A DNA stretch of 18,619 bases from an uncultured Oscillospiraceae bacterium (GTDB lineage: Bacteria; Bacillota; Clostridia; Oscillospirales; Oscillospiraceae): the NCBI GenBank assembly GCA_948616425.1, contig CAPGBJ010000113.1:1-18619 (forward strand). The letters are read 5' to 3'. The stretch's first letter is position 1, and every line of letters starts with the position of its first letter. A model generated the notes under the pieces. That model searched no databases and was not told where the DNA came from. It saw nothing but the letters and a program-made list of their open reading frames with translations. Positions 8,830 to 15,504 of the stretch are shown here, piece by piece. Position numbers and translations under genes: made by a program.

Positions 8830-9819
8830 ATGAAAATTCTGATCTACGGGCCCAGGGCCCGCTACGACCTCTACACCCCGGCTTTTGTGAGTGAACTGGC
8901 CGTGGAACTGGTATTCAGCGGCGCCCACCAGTCCACGCTCCAGGCGGCGCAGGCCAACCCGGACGCCGAGGTCATCTTTGCTGACGCCATCACCCCGGTG
9001 GGCCGGGAGATCATGGACGCCCTCCCCGGGCTGAAAATGATTCACTCCGAGGGGGTGGCTTTCAACGCCATTGATGTGGATGCCGCCCGAGAGCGGGGAA
9101 TCTTTGTGTGCAACAACAAGGGGTGCAACGCCGTCTCTGTGGCGGAACATACGGTGATGCTGATGCTGATGATCCTGCGCTGCGGGGCGGCTGGCCATCA
9201 GGCCGTCAAGGCGGGGGAGCAGATCGGTTTCAAGGAGCGGTTTATGGTGTCCAGCGCCCCGGAGCTGGGGGAACAGGCCGTGGGGCTGATCGGCTTTGGG
9301 GACATTGGACAGGCCACGGCGCGGCTGCTGCGGCCCTTCGGGTGCGAGCTGTTCTACTACACCGCTCACCGCCGCCCGGCCCAGCTGGAGGCGGAGCTGG
9401 GCGTGTCCTATCTGCCCCTGAAGGAGCTGGCCGGCCGGTGTAATATTCTGTCGCTCCACTGCGCTGTCAACGAACACACCACCCATATGATAGACGGGGC
9501 GTTCCTGTCCCAGATCAAACCGGGGGCCATCTTGGTCAACACCGCCCGGGGCCAGCTGGTGGACAACTTGGCCGTCCGGCAGGCGCTTATAGACGGCCGC
9601 CTGGGGGGCATTGCGGTGGATACCCTGGACCCGGAGCCCACTCCGGCGGACCACCCTCTGGTGGACCTGCCTGCGGAGGCTGCCCATAGGGCGGTCTACT
9701 CCCCTCATCTGGGCGGCATCACAGGGGGCTCGTTCCGCAGGGCACATGCCAATATGTGGCGCTCTGTCCAGCTGTTGGCAGCGGGACAGAGACCCAATTT
9801 TGTTGTAAACGGGCTATAA
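8830..9819 (+). CDS. D-isomer-specific 2-hydroxyacid dehydrogenase
   Basis: A 329-aa NAD(P)-dependent oxidoreductase of the D-2-hydroxyacid dehydrogenase family (phosphoglycerate/lactate dehydrogenase type), interconverting a 2-keto acid and the D-2-hydroxy acid. The nucleotide-binding loop is GFGDIG in VGLIGFGDIGQATARLL. The catalytic triad is in place: Arg240 (NTARGQLVD), Glu269 (DTLDPEP) and His293 (SPHLGG). A near-ideal ribosome site TAAGGAGG (8818-8825) precedes the ATG. It has no ACT or regulatory C-terminal domain, unlike long SerA enzymes, and no serine-pathway neighbours. The substrate cannot be assigned. It closes the degV-prmA cluster and is followed at once by a terminator. Confidence 0.9.
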   Translation: MKILIYGPRARYDLYTPAFVSELAVELVFSGAHQSTLQAAQANPDAEVIFADAITPVGREIMDALPGLKMIHSEGVAFNAIDVDAARERGIFVCNNKGCNAVSVAEHTVMLMLMILRCGAAGHQAVKAGEQIGFKERFMVSSAPELGEQAVGLIGFGDIGQATARLLRPFGCELFYYTAHRRPAQLEAELGVSYLPLKELAGRCNILSLHCAVNEHTTHMIDGAFLSQIKPGAILVNTARGQLVDNLAVRQALIDGRLGGIAVDTLDPEPTPADHPLVDLPAEAAHRAVYSPHLGGITGGSFRRAHANMWRSVQLLAAGQRPNFVVNGL

Positions 9820-9823
9820 TTGC

Positions 9824-9857
9824 AAGGTCCTCCAGCGCCGCTGGAGGACCTTTCTCT
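9824..9857 (+). terminator. intrinsic terminator of the degV-prmA-dehydrogenase cluster
   Basis: AAGGTCCTCCAGC (9824-9836) pairs perfectly over 13 bp with GCTGGAGGACCTT (9840-9852) around a 3-nt loop, and the T-rich TCTCT follows. It begins 5 nt after the dehydrogenase stop codon. It converges on the minus-strand terminators that follow. Confidence 0.8.
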
Positions 9858-9878
9858 AGAACTTCTCCGATCTGCCTC

Positions 9879-9987
9879 AAAACCAAATCGAAGCCCAGCG
9901 CAGCGGGTTCGATTTGGAGAGGAGGAGCAAGGGAGCGGAGCGGATGACGATTTTGATAAAAAATCGTCGGAGCAAAGCGGACTTTGC
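9879..9987. repeat. 109-bp direct repeat, copy 1
   Basis: Identical over 109 bp to 10041-10149, with the two copies 162 bp apart. Each unit contains three parts: a 10-bp palindrome CCAAATCGAA/TTCGATTTGG with an inner CCC/GGG, a purine-rich stretch of GGAG and GGAGC words, and a GACGATTTT/AAAATCGTC palindrome running into a GGAGCAAAG/CTTTGC stem. In this copy the far stem arm just beyond the repeat has TC changed to CT (9988-9989), leaving one mismatch and one wobble in the minus-strand terminator hairpin. Bases 9988-10040 between copies are less GC-rich and show no feature. Reading frames across this region (for example 9820-10230) are repeat-derived and not genes. Confidence 0.95.
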
Positions 9988-10040
9988 CTCGACGTGGTAG
10001 AGAGAACAGTCAAAACCGAACCTCTTTCAGGTCTAGGTGA

Positions 10041-10149
10041 AAAACCAAATCGAAGCCCAGCGCAGCGGGTTCGATTTGGAGAGGAGGAGCAAGGGAGCGG
10101 AGCGGATGACGATTTTGATAAAAAATCGTCGGAGCAAAGCGGACTTTGC
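10041..10149. repeat. 109-bp direct repeat, copy 2 (tRNA-proximal)
   Basis: Second copy of the repeat, identical over the 109 bp. The similarity continues imperfectly to about 10161 and stops where the tRNA gene begins. The outer palindrome is at 10045-10054/10070-10079. This copy keeps a perfect terminator stem for the minus strand directly behind the tRNA-Ser gene, so the repeat, or a part of it, serves as the tRNA 3' flank. Confidence 0.95.
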
Positions 10150-10156
10150 TCCGACG
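10120..10156 (-). terminator. intrinsic terminator of tRNA-Ser
   Basis: On the minus strand CGTCGGAGCAAAG (10156-10144) pairs perfectly with CTTTGCTCCGACG (10139-10127) over 13 bp around a TCCG loop. One A (10126) and six T (10125-10120) follow. It starts 3 nt after the encoded CCA of the tRNA. The equivalent in the first repeat (9958-9994) is a slightly weakened backup terminator. Confidence 0.92.
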
Positions 10157-10159
10157 AGG

Positions 10160-10248
10160 TGGCGCAGCGGGAGGGATTCGAACCCTCGTGGGATTGCTCC
10201 CAAACTGATTTCGAGTCAGCCCCGTTATGACCACTTCGATACCGCTGC
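10160..10248 (-). tRNA. tRNA-Ser (anticodon CGA), CCA encoded
   Basis: An 89-nt class II tRNA. The acceptor stem is GCAGCGG at the 5' end (10248-10242) pairing with CCGCTGC at the 3' end (10170-10164), then discriminator G and an encoded CCA. The anticodon arm is GCTGA-CTCGAAA-TCAGT, giving anticodon CGA (10213-10211), which reads UCG. A long variable arm (TTGGGAGCAATCCCA region) identifies it as serine type. The T arm GAGGG-TTCGAAT-CCCTC is perfect. The promoter and terminator are both visible, so it forms a stand-alone transcription unit running opposite to its neighbours. Confidence 0.95.
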
Positions 10249-10284
10249 CCATATGGCCCCACCACTTCACGACAGGGCCTATTC

Positions 10285-10313
10285 AGGATATCAGACATTT
10301 GACAAAAAATCAA
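10285..10313 (-). promoter_or_regulatory. promoter of tRNA-Ser (minus strand)
   Basis: On the minus strand TTGATT (10313-10308) and TATCCT (10290-10285) are separated by 17 nt, placing the start about 30 nt before the mature tRNA 5' end. It overlaps the divergent plus-strand promoter at 10299-10328. Confidence 0.65.
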
Positions 10314-10328
10314 GACATTTGTTAAAAT
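10299..10328 (+). promoter_or_regulatory. promoter of the beta-galactosidase gene, with twin 9-bp repeat
   Basis: A consensus -35 TTGACA (10299-10304) and -10 TAAAAT (10323-10328) with an 18-nt spacer. The word AGACATTTG occurs at 10293-10301 and 10313-10321, 20 bp apart, which puts both copies on the same face of the helix over the -35 and the spacer: a possible operator. The leader from about 10335 to 10513 contains a 9-bp hairpin (10346-10369, one A-C mismatch) and nothing else I recognise. Confidence 0.75.
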
Positions 10329-10513
10329 CTTTATGAGCGGACTGCCTCTACTGCCAGACGGCAGCAGAGGGAATAAGTTTTCTTTGACCGCCAGGACAAG
10401 GACGGCTGCATGGGCGGTGTGCCGCACGGTTACAATATGGACCGAACTGCGCCGCGGGTGACTGTCCGACTTCCTCGGGCGGCATATCACTGGGAAAGAG
10501 AGAAGGAATTGAT

Positions 10514-13312
10514 TTGTGTAAAGAAACTACCCTCCAGGCGGATCTAAAGTGGCTGACCGACCCCACTGTATTTCAGGTGAACCGCCTCCAGGCCCACTCC
10601 GATCATGTTTGCTACGCCTCCCTCCAGGAACTGGAGCAGGGGGAGAGTTCTCTGCGCCAGTCGCTGGACGGACAGTGGGGCTTTCTCTGGAGCCGCGCCC
10701 CCTCCGCGCGGCCGGCGCAATTCTGGCGGGAGGACTTTAATGACGCCGCCCTTGGCGCCATTCAGGTGCCCGGACACATCGAACTGCAGGGCTATGGGCA
10801 GATCCAATATATCAATACCCTGTACCCCTGGGACGGGCGGGCACAGCTGCGCCCCCCTGAGATAGACTGGGAGAATAACTCGGTGGGCAGCTATGTGCGG
10901 ACCTTCGACTTGGAGCCCGGCCTGCGGGGACGACAAGTGTGCATCAGCTTTCAGGGGGTGGAACAGGCCTTTTATCTCTGGCTCAACGGGCACTTTGTGG
11001 GCTATGCCGAGGACAGCTTTACCCCCTCGGAATTTGATCTGACTGCCTGGATTCGGGAGACCGGAAACCGCCTGTGTGTGGAGGTCTACCAGCGCAGCAG
11101 CGCGGCGTGGATAGAGGATCAGGACTTCTTTCGATTCAGCGGCATATTCCGCCCGGTCTACCTCTGGGCAAAGCCGGCCCTCCACCTGGAGGATCTCTGG
11201 CTTCAGGCGGGGCTGGAGGAGGACAACCGCACCGGAACCCTGTCCGTTCGCCTTAAGCTGGAGGGCGAGACCGCCGGGATGTCGGTCCGCTGCCGCATTG
11301 AACACCCCGCCCAGGGGGTGCGCTTCGACGGCGTTTTGGACCTGGAGCAGAGGGACGGCTTTTATTGGACCCGGCCCCTGCGGCTGGAACAGGTCCTGCC
11401 CTGGCGCCACGAGACCCCGGAGCTGTACCAGGTGGTGCTGACGCTGATCACTGCAAAGGGCGCTGTGTCCGAGGCGGTCCCCTATTCCATCGGTTTTCGC
11501 CGCTTTGTAAAGCGGGATGGGCTGATGCTCCTTAACGGGGAACGGATTGTTTTCAACGGCGTCAACCGCCACGAGTGGAGTCCGGAGCGGGGACGGGCCA
11601 TTGGCCCCAGGGAGATGGAGGCCGCCATAGAGGTGTTCCGCCGAAATCACATCGACGCGGTGCGCACCTGCCACTACCCCAACCAGACCCTCTGGTACCA
11701 CCTGTGCGACCGACATGGAATCTATGTGATGGATGAGGCCAATTTGGAGAGTCACGGCTCCTGGCAGAAGCTGGGGAAGGTGGAGCCCTCCTGGAACGTG
11801 CCGGGCAGTCTGCCCCAGTGGCGGGACTGTGTGCTGGACCGGGCTCAATCCATGTTCGAGCGGGATAAGAATCACGTGTCCATCCTCTTCTGGTCCTGCG
11901 GGAATGAGTCCTATGCCGGGGAAAATATCCTGGCCATGGCCGACTACTTCCGGGCCCAGGACCCCAGCCGCCTGGTCCACTACGAGGGGGTGTTCCACAA
12001 CAGGGCATTTGACGACATCTCTGACGTGGAGAGCCGGATGTACGCCTCGCCAGAGCAGGTGCGGGCCTACCTGGAGGGGAGCCAGGGCGGCAAGGGAAAA
12101 CCCTTCCTCCTATGCGAGTATATGCACAGCATGGGCAACTCCCTGGGCGGCATGGAGCGGTATATACGCCTGGGGGAGGAGTTCCCCCAGTATCAAGGGG
12201 GCTTTATTTGGGACTATATGGACCAGGCCCTGTGGCGCACCGACTGCCGGGGCCGCCGGGTCCTGGGCTATGGCGGAGACTTCGGCGAGCGGCAGACCGA
12301 CTACGCCTTCAGCGGCAACGGCATCGTCTTTGCGGACGGGACCGAGAAGCCGGCTATGCAGGAGGTCCGTTACTGGTACGCCAGCCCGGCGGAGCGGGCG
12401 GCCCACGACAGGGCCAATAGGCGGCGGGACGCCTGTCTGTCCCCGGGGGGAGAGAGGACCCTCCCCCTGCGCGTTGTCCACGGGGATGGCGCGCTGGGGG
12501 TGCGGGGCGAGGGCTTTCAGCTTCTGTTCTCCTACCCGGAGGGGGGGCCGGTCTCCCTCCTGTCCGGCGGGCAGGAGTGGCTGTGGCGGGCTCCGCGCCC
12601 GGCCTACTGGCGGGCCCCCACTGAAAACGACCTGGGCTGCGGCTTTGGGGCAGAGAGCGCCGTGTGGAGTGGGGCAGATCGTTGGCAGGTCTGTGAGGAG
12701 CTGTGCGTTTTGTCAGAGGATGAGGGGCAGGTCTCCATTCGCTATATCTATTCGACTCCCGCTATACCCGATCTGCGCACAGAGGTGGTCTATACGGTGG
12801 ATCACGCCGGCTGGATGGAGACGGCGCTCCACTACTGCGGCCGGCCGGGGCGGCCCGAGCTGCCTCTCTTTGGGCTGCGCTTTGCCCTGCCGGTTCCGGC
12901 AGAGCGGGTGGAGTGGCTGGGCCTATCCGGCGAGACCTACCCGGACCGCAAGCGGGGGGCCAGCTTTGGATGGCACCAGGAGTCGCCCCACATTCCGCAC
13001 TATCTGGTTCCCCAGGAGTGCGGCTGTCATGTGGATACCCGGGCGGCCCGCCTGTGCATGACAGGGGGGCAGAGACTGACCATCGAGATGGTGGACGCCC
13101 CCTTCGCCTTCTCCGCCATCCCCTACACCCCGCAGCAGCTGGACCAGGCCGCCCACCGGGAGGAACTGCCCCTGCCCGTCCGCACGGTGGTGACGGTGTG
13201 CGGCGCCATGCGGGGTGTGGGCGGGATTGACAGCTGGGGGAGCGATGTGGAAGAGGCCTTCCGCATCCGCTCTGACCAGGATATCTCCTTCTCGTTCCGA
13301 TTTAGACTGTAG
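10514..13312 (+). CDS. lacZ: beta-galactosidase, glycoside hydrolase family 2
   Basis: A 932-aa cytoplasmic GH2 beta-galactosidase that hydrolyses terminal beta-galactosides such as lactose. Domain order follows LacZ: sugar-binding jelly roll (about 30-215), immunoglobulin-like domain, the (beta/alpha)8 barrel opening with NGVNRHEWSPERGR, and the small-chain beta domain with RAPTENDLGCGFG towards the C-terminus. Acid/base Glu465 (WSCGNES) and nucleophile Glu535 (CEYMHSMGNS) sit almost exactly at the E. coli positions 461 and 537. It is about 90 residues shorter than E. coli LacZ. I see no signal peptide. The start is a TTG at 10514, supported by AAGGA (10503-10507) 6 nt upstream; no good ATG or GTG lies nearby. 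It has its own promoter and terminator. No permease or LacI-type regulator is next to it. Confidence 0.95.
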   Translation: MCKETTLQADLKWLTDPTVFQVNRLQAHSDHVCYASLQELEQGESSLRQSLDGQWGFLWSRAPSARPAQFWREDFNDAALGAIQVPGHIELQGYGQIQYINTLYPWDGRAQLRPPEIDWENNSVGSYVRTFDLEPGLRGRQVCISFQGVEQAFYLWLNGHFVGYAEDSFTPSEFDLTAWIRETGNRLCVEVYQRSSAAWIEDQDFFRFSGIFRPVYLWAKPALHLEDLWLQAGLEEDNRTGTLSVRLKLEGETAGMSVRCRIEHPAQGVRFDGVLDLEQRDGFYWTRPLRLEQVLPWRHETPELYQVVLTLITAKGAVSEAVPYSIGFRRFVKRDGLMLLNGERIVFNGVNRHEWSPERGRAIGPREMEAAIEVFRRNHIDAVRTCHYPNQTLWYHLCDRHGIYVMDEANLESHGSWQKLGKVEPSWNVPGSLPQWRDCVLDRAQSMFERDKNHVSILFWSCGNESYAGENILAMADYFRAQDPSRLVHYEGVFHNRAFDDISDVESRMYASPEQVRAYLEGSQGGKGKPFLLCEYMHSMGNSLGGMERYIRLGEEFPQYQGGFIWDYMDQALWRTDCRGRRVLGYGGDFGERQTDYAFSGNGIVFADGTEKPAMQEVRYWYASPAERAAHDRANRRRDACLSPGGERTLPLRVVHGDGALGVRGEGFQLLFSYPEGGPVSLLSGGQEWLWRAPRPAYWRAPTENDLGCGFGAESAVWSGADRWQVCEELCVLSEDEGQVSIRYIYSTPAIPDLRTEVVYTVDHAGWMETALHYCGRPGRPELPLFGLRFALPVPAERVEWLGLSGETYPDRKRGASFGWHQESPHIPHYLVPQECGCHVDTRAARLCMTGGQRLTIEMVDAPFAFSAIPYTPQQLDQAAHREELPLPVRTVVTVCGAMRGVGGIDSWGSDVEEAFRIRSDQDISFSFRFRL

Positions 13313-13374
13313 TCAGCCCATCCCTCAAAAGACCGTTGTCCCCCTGCCGCAGGGGATCCCCGAATCTGTTTTGG

Positions 13375-13417
13375 ACAGCAGCCCTGGAGTTCATCTGTAC
13401 TCTGGGGCTGCTGTTCT
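13375..13417 (+). terminator. terminator of the beta-galactosidase gene
   Basis: ACAGCAGCCC (13375-13384) pairs with GGGCTGCTGT (13405-13414) over 10 bp. An inner GAGT/ACTC extension follows a TG/TG internal loop, and then TCT. A smaller CCCCTG/CAGGGG hairpin lies at 13341-13355. The T tract is short, so some read-through into the next promoter region is possible. Confidence 0.7.
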
Positions 13418-13440
13418 ATGATAAAAAATGAAAAAAACGC

Positions 13441-13490
13441 TTGACACAGAGCTTGATTGGTGATATGGTTAGTTACACAAGTAGTTAACC
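13441..13490 (+). promoter_or_regulatory. promoter and probable GntR operator of the ABC operon
   Basis: The -35 TTGACA (13441-13446) and -10 TATGGT (13464-13469) are 17 nt apart. An imperfect 24-bp palindrome GGTTA-TAC-GTA-TAACC spans 13467-13490, centred at about 13478, and covers the end of the -10 and the start site. This is where an autorepressor of the YtrA type would act. The ribosome site GGAGGTGATC (13514-13523) just upstream of the GTG start is a full match to the 16S 3' end. Confidence 0.8.
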
Positions 13491-13525
13491 AATAAACAAT
13501 TGAGAGAGCTCACGGAGGTGATCGA

Positions 13526-13906
13526 GTGCGCGGAACGTTAAACGACCAGTCCCTGATCTATTTGCAGATTGCCCGGATGCTGGAGGACGACATTCTCCGG
13601 GGCGTCTATCGGGAGGAGGAGCAGGTGCCCTCCACCAACGAGCTGGCCCGGGGGTATAACATCAACCCGGCCACGGCGGCAAAGGGCATCAATCTGCTGG
13701 TGGCGGACGGAATTCTGTACAAGCGCCGGGGGATCGGCATGTTTGTGGCGAAAGGAGCGGGAGACAGGGTGAAGCAGAAGCGAAAGGCCGCCTTTTATGA
13801 CGGTTTTGTCAAGCCTCTGGTGAAAGAGGGGGCCTCCCTGGCCCTGACCGGGGAGGAGATTACAGCTATGATTCAACAGGCGATTGGAGAGGAGAAAAGG
13901 AAATGA
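13526..13906 (+). CDS. GntR family regulator, YtrA subfamily
   Basis: A 126-aa DNA-binding repressor. The winged helix-turn-helix takes residues about 10-77 (IYLQIARMLEDDILRG ... VPSTNELARGYNINPATAAKGINLLVADGILYKRRGIGMFV). It is followed by only a short helical tail of about 45 residues, the layout of YtrA-type GntR proteins, which lack a large effector domain. The GTG start at 13526 is set by a very strong ribosome site. Its stop overlaps the ATG of the ABC ATPase gene (ATGA at 13903-13906). By family habit it represses its own operon; the palindrome over the promoter supports this. The inducing signal is unknown; YtrA relatives in Bacillus respond to cell-wall antibiotics. Confidence 0.93.
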   Translation: MRGTLNDQSLIYLQIARMLEDDILRGVYREEEQVPSTNELARGYNINPATAAKGINLLVADGILYKRRGIGMFVAKGAGDRVKQKRKAAFYDGFVKPLVKEGASLALTGEEITAMIQQAIGEEKRK

Positions 13907-14790
13907 ATGCTGGAATTTTGAAGGCCGAGGGCCTGTGCAAGTCCTACAGGGACAAGGAGGTCCTCCACAATCTGGACCTCACCATAGAACCGGGGAAGAT
14001 CTACGGCCTGATCGGCCGAAACGGGGCGGGAAAGACCACGCTACTGGGCATTCTCACCGCCCAGAACACCAAGGACAGCGGCGAGGTGACCTACGACGGT
14101 CAGCCGGTGTGGGAGAATCAGAAGGCCCTCGACAACATCTGCTTCTCCCGAGAACTCCAAGCTACCCTGTTTTCCGGGCCCAACAACCTGAAGGTGAAGC
14201 ACTACCTCAAGTCTGCCGCCATCTATTACCCCAACTGGGACATGGACTACGCCCTGCGCCTGCTGGATGAGTTCAAGCTGGAGACCAAGAAGAAGATCTC
14301 CCAGCTGTCCAAGGGGCAGATGTCTATGGTGACCATCCTGATCGCTCTGGCCAGCCGGGCCCCCATCACCATCCTGGATGAGCCGGCAGCCGGGCTGGAT
14401 GTGGTCATGCGGGAGCGGTTTTACCAAATTCTTTTGGAGGACTTCGCCCAGACCAACCGCACCTTTGTCGTCTCCACCCACATCATTGAGGAGGCCGCCT
14501 CCGTCTTTGATCGGGTGATCATTCTGGATGAGGGCCGCATCCTGGAGAACGCCGAGACTGAGGAACTGGTGGGCCAATTCCGTTACATCTCCGGCCGGGA
14601 GGACGTGGTGGACCGGGTGTGCAATGGACTGCAAGTCCTGTCCACCCACCAGATGGGGCGGCACAAGACGGTGGCCGTCCGGGGGAACGTGGGAAAGCTG
14701 GCGGCCGCTCAGGAGGCCGAGGTGGATATTTCCCCCATGAACCTGCAAAATGTCTTCGTGTCCCTGTGCGGCCACGGGGACGCCCAGTAA
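13903..14790 (+). CDS. ABC transporter ATP-binding protein, YtrB-like
   Basis: A 295-aa cytoplasmic ATPase energising the two membrane subunits that follow. Walker A is GRNGAGKTT (38-46), the signature reads LSKGQ (135-139) in place of LSGGQ, Walker B is TILDE (156-160) and the switch His is His193 in STHIIEE. About 90 residues follow the core domain, similar in extent to YtrB/BcrA-type ATPases with a C-terminal accessory region. It overlaps the regulator by 4 nt and is separated by 13 nt from the first permease. The set resembles Bacillus ytr-type exporters whose substrates are not firmly known; drug or peptide export and membrane-stress relief are possible. Confidence 0.93.
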   Translation: MNAGILKAEGLCKSYRDKEVLHNLDLTIEPGKIYGLIGRNGAGKTTLLGILTAQNTKDSGEVTYDGQPVWENQKALDNICFSRELQATLFSGPNNLKVKHYLKSAAIYYPNWDMDYALRLLDEFKLETKKKISQLSKGQMSMVTILIALASRAPITILDEPAAGLDVVMRERFYQILLEDFAQTNRTFVVSTHIIEEAASVFDRVIILDEGRILENAETEELVGQFRYISGREDVVDRVCNGLQVLSTHQMGRHKTVAVRGNVGKLAAAQEAEVDISPMNLQNVFVSLCGHGDAQ

Positions 14791-14803
14791 GGGGGGGCGC
14801 ACC

Positions 14804-15499
14804 ATGGGTAAATCGCTCCGGTTTCTCCTCAACTATTCCTTGGTCAACCTGGGGGCCGTCTTCGGCTTTGCCGCCATCGTGATCGTGGGCTGCTACGCCA
14901 CCGGCGTGCCCCACAACCCCAGGGTGGGCAACCTCTTCGAGACCTACTACGCCATGTTCCCCACCATGATCCTGCTGTGCCTGTTCCTGTACGCCTTCTC
15001 CATGTGTACCAACAACCTGAACCTTGGGCTGTCTATGGGGGCCCGGCGGGTGGACTTCTTCTGGGCCATCCAGGCCAATATGGCCTGCTACGCGGTGATC
15101 TGCTGGGGTCTCCAGCTGTTTATGTCCGCCTTCCCCGCCCTTGCCAACTGGGAGATTCGGGACAAATGGGCCCTGCTGGACCCGTTCGACGGCCGGTTGT
15201 GGGCCTTCCCTCTGGTGTGCATGATACTGATGGTGCTGGGCTGCCTCAGCGGAATGGTGATGGTGAAAAACAAGATTATTGGGACCATCCTGGTCACACT
15301 GTCCGTCTTTGTGATGATTGGTGTCACGGTGTTTATGATGCTCTCCGCCGACACCGGGCTTATGGACTACCTTCTGGATACCAAGTGGGGCTGGCTGTGG
15401 ACCGCCCTGCCCAAGGCGATGGCCGCCGTGCTGGCAGCTGGTGCGATAGGCGGAGAATTCCTGATCTGGCGCGTGATCCAGCGATATGTTGTGAGGTGA
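14804..15499 (+). CDS. ABC transporter membrane subunit 1
   Basis: A 231-aa integral membrane protein with six predicted helices, starting with NLGAVFGFAAIVIVGCYATG and ending with AVLAAGAIGGEFLIWRV. I choose the ATG at 14804 (MGKSLRFLLNY), preceded by a G-rich ribosome site at about 14789-14797. An upstream in-frame start at 14750 would overlap the ATPase gene and add a non-hydrophobic stretch. No catalytic domain is present, so it is a membrane component of the ABC system. The fragment NLGLSMGARRVDFFWA lies on a cytoplasmic loop and resembles the coupling region seen in other small ABC-2-like permeases (GxSRxxFF pattern). The family cannot be named more exactly. Confidence 0.85.
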   Translation: MGKSLRFLLNYSLVNLGAVFGFAAIVIVGCYATGVPHNPRVGNLFETYYAMFPTMILLCLFLYAFSMCTNNLNLGLSMGARRVDFFWAIQANMACYAVICWGLQLFMSAFPALANWEIRDKWALLDPFDGRLWAFPLVCMILMVLGCLSGMVMVKNKIIGTILVTLSVFVMIGVTVFMMLSADTGLMDYLLDTKWGWLWTALPKAMAAVLAAGAIGGEFLIWRVIQRYVVR

Positions 15500-15504
15500 G
15501 AGAG

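Noticed and set aside
9879..10149. CRISPR-like array
   Set aside because: Only two units, 109 bp long with a 53-bp gap, internal palindromes and terminator features, and no cas genes; not a CRISPR array.
9820..10230. Open frame of 136 codons across the repeats and tRNA
   Set aside because: It translates the 109-bp repeat twice and runs antisense into tRNA-Ser; the same repeat gives look-alike frames on both strands. Not a gene.
9705..10490. 261-codon minus-strand frame through the tRNA and repeats
   Set aside because: It overlaps a tRNA, a terminator, two promoters and the end of the dehydrogenase gene, and its repeated segments mirror the DNA repeats.
10544..11998. 484-codon frame antisense to lacZ
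   Set aside because: A long shadow frame caused by high GC and third-position bias; no domain, no ribosome site, fully inside a certain gene.
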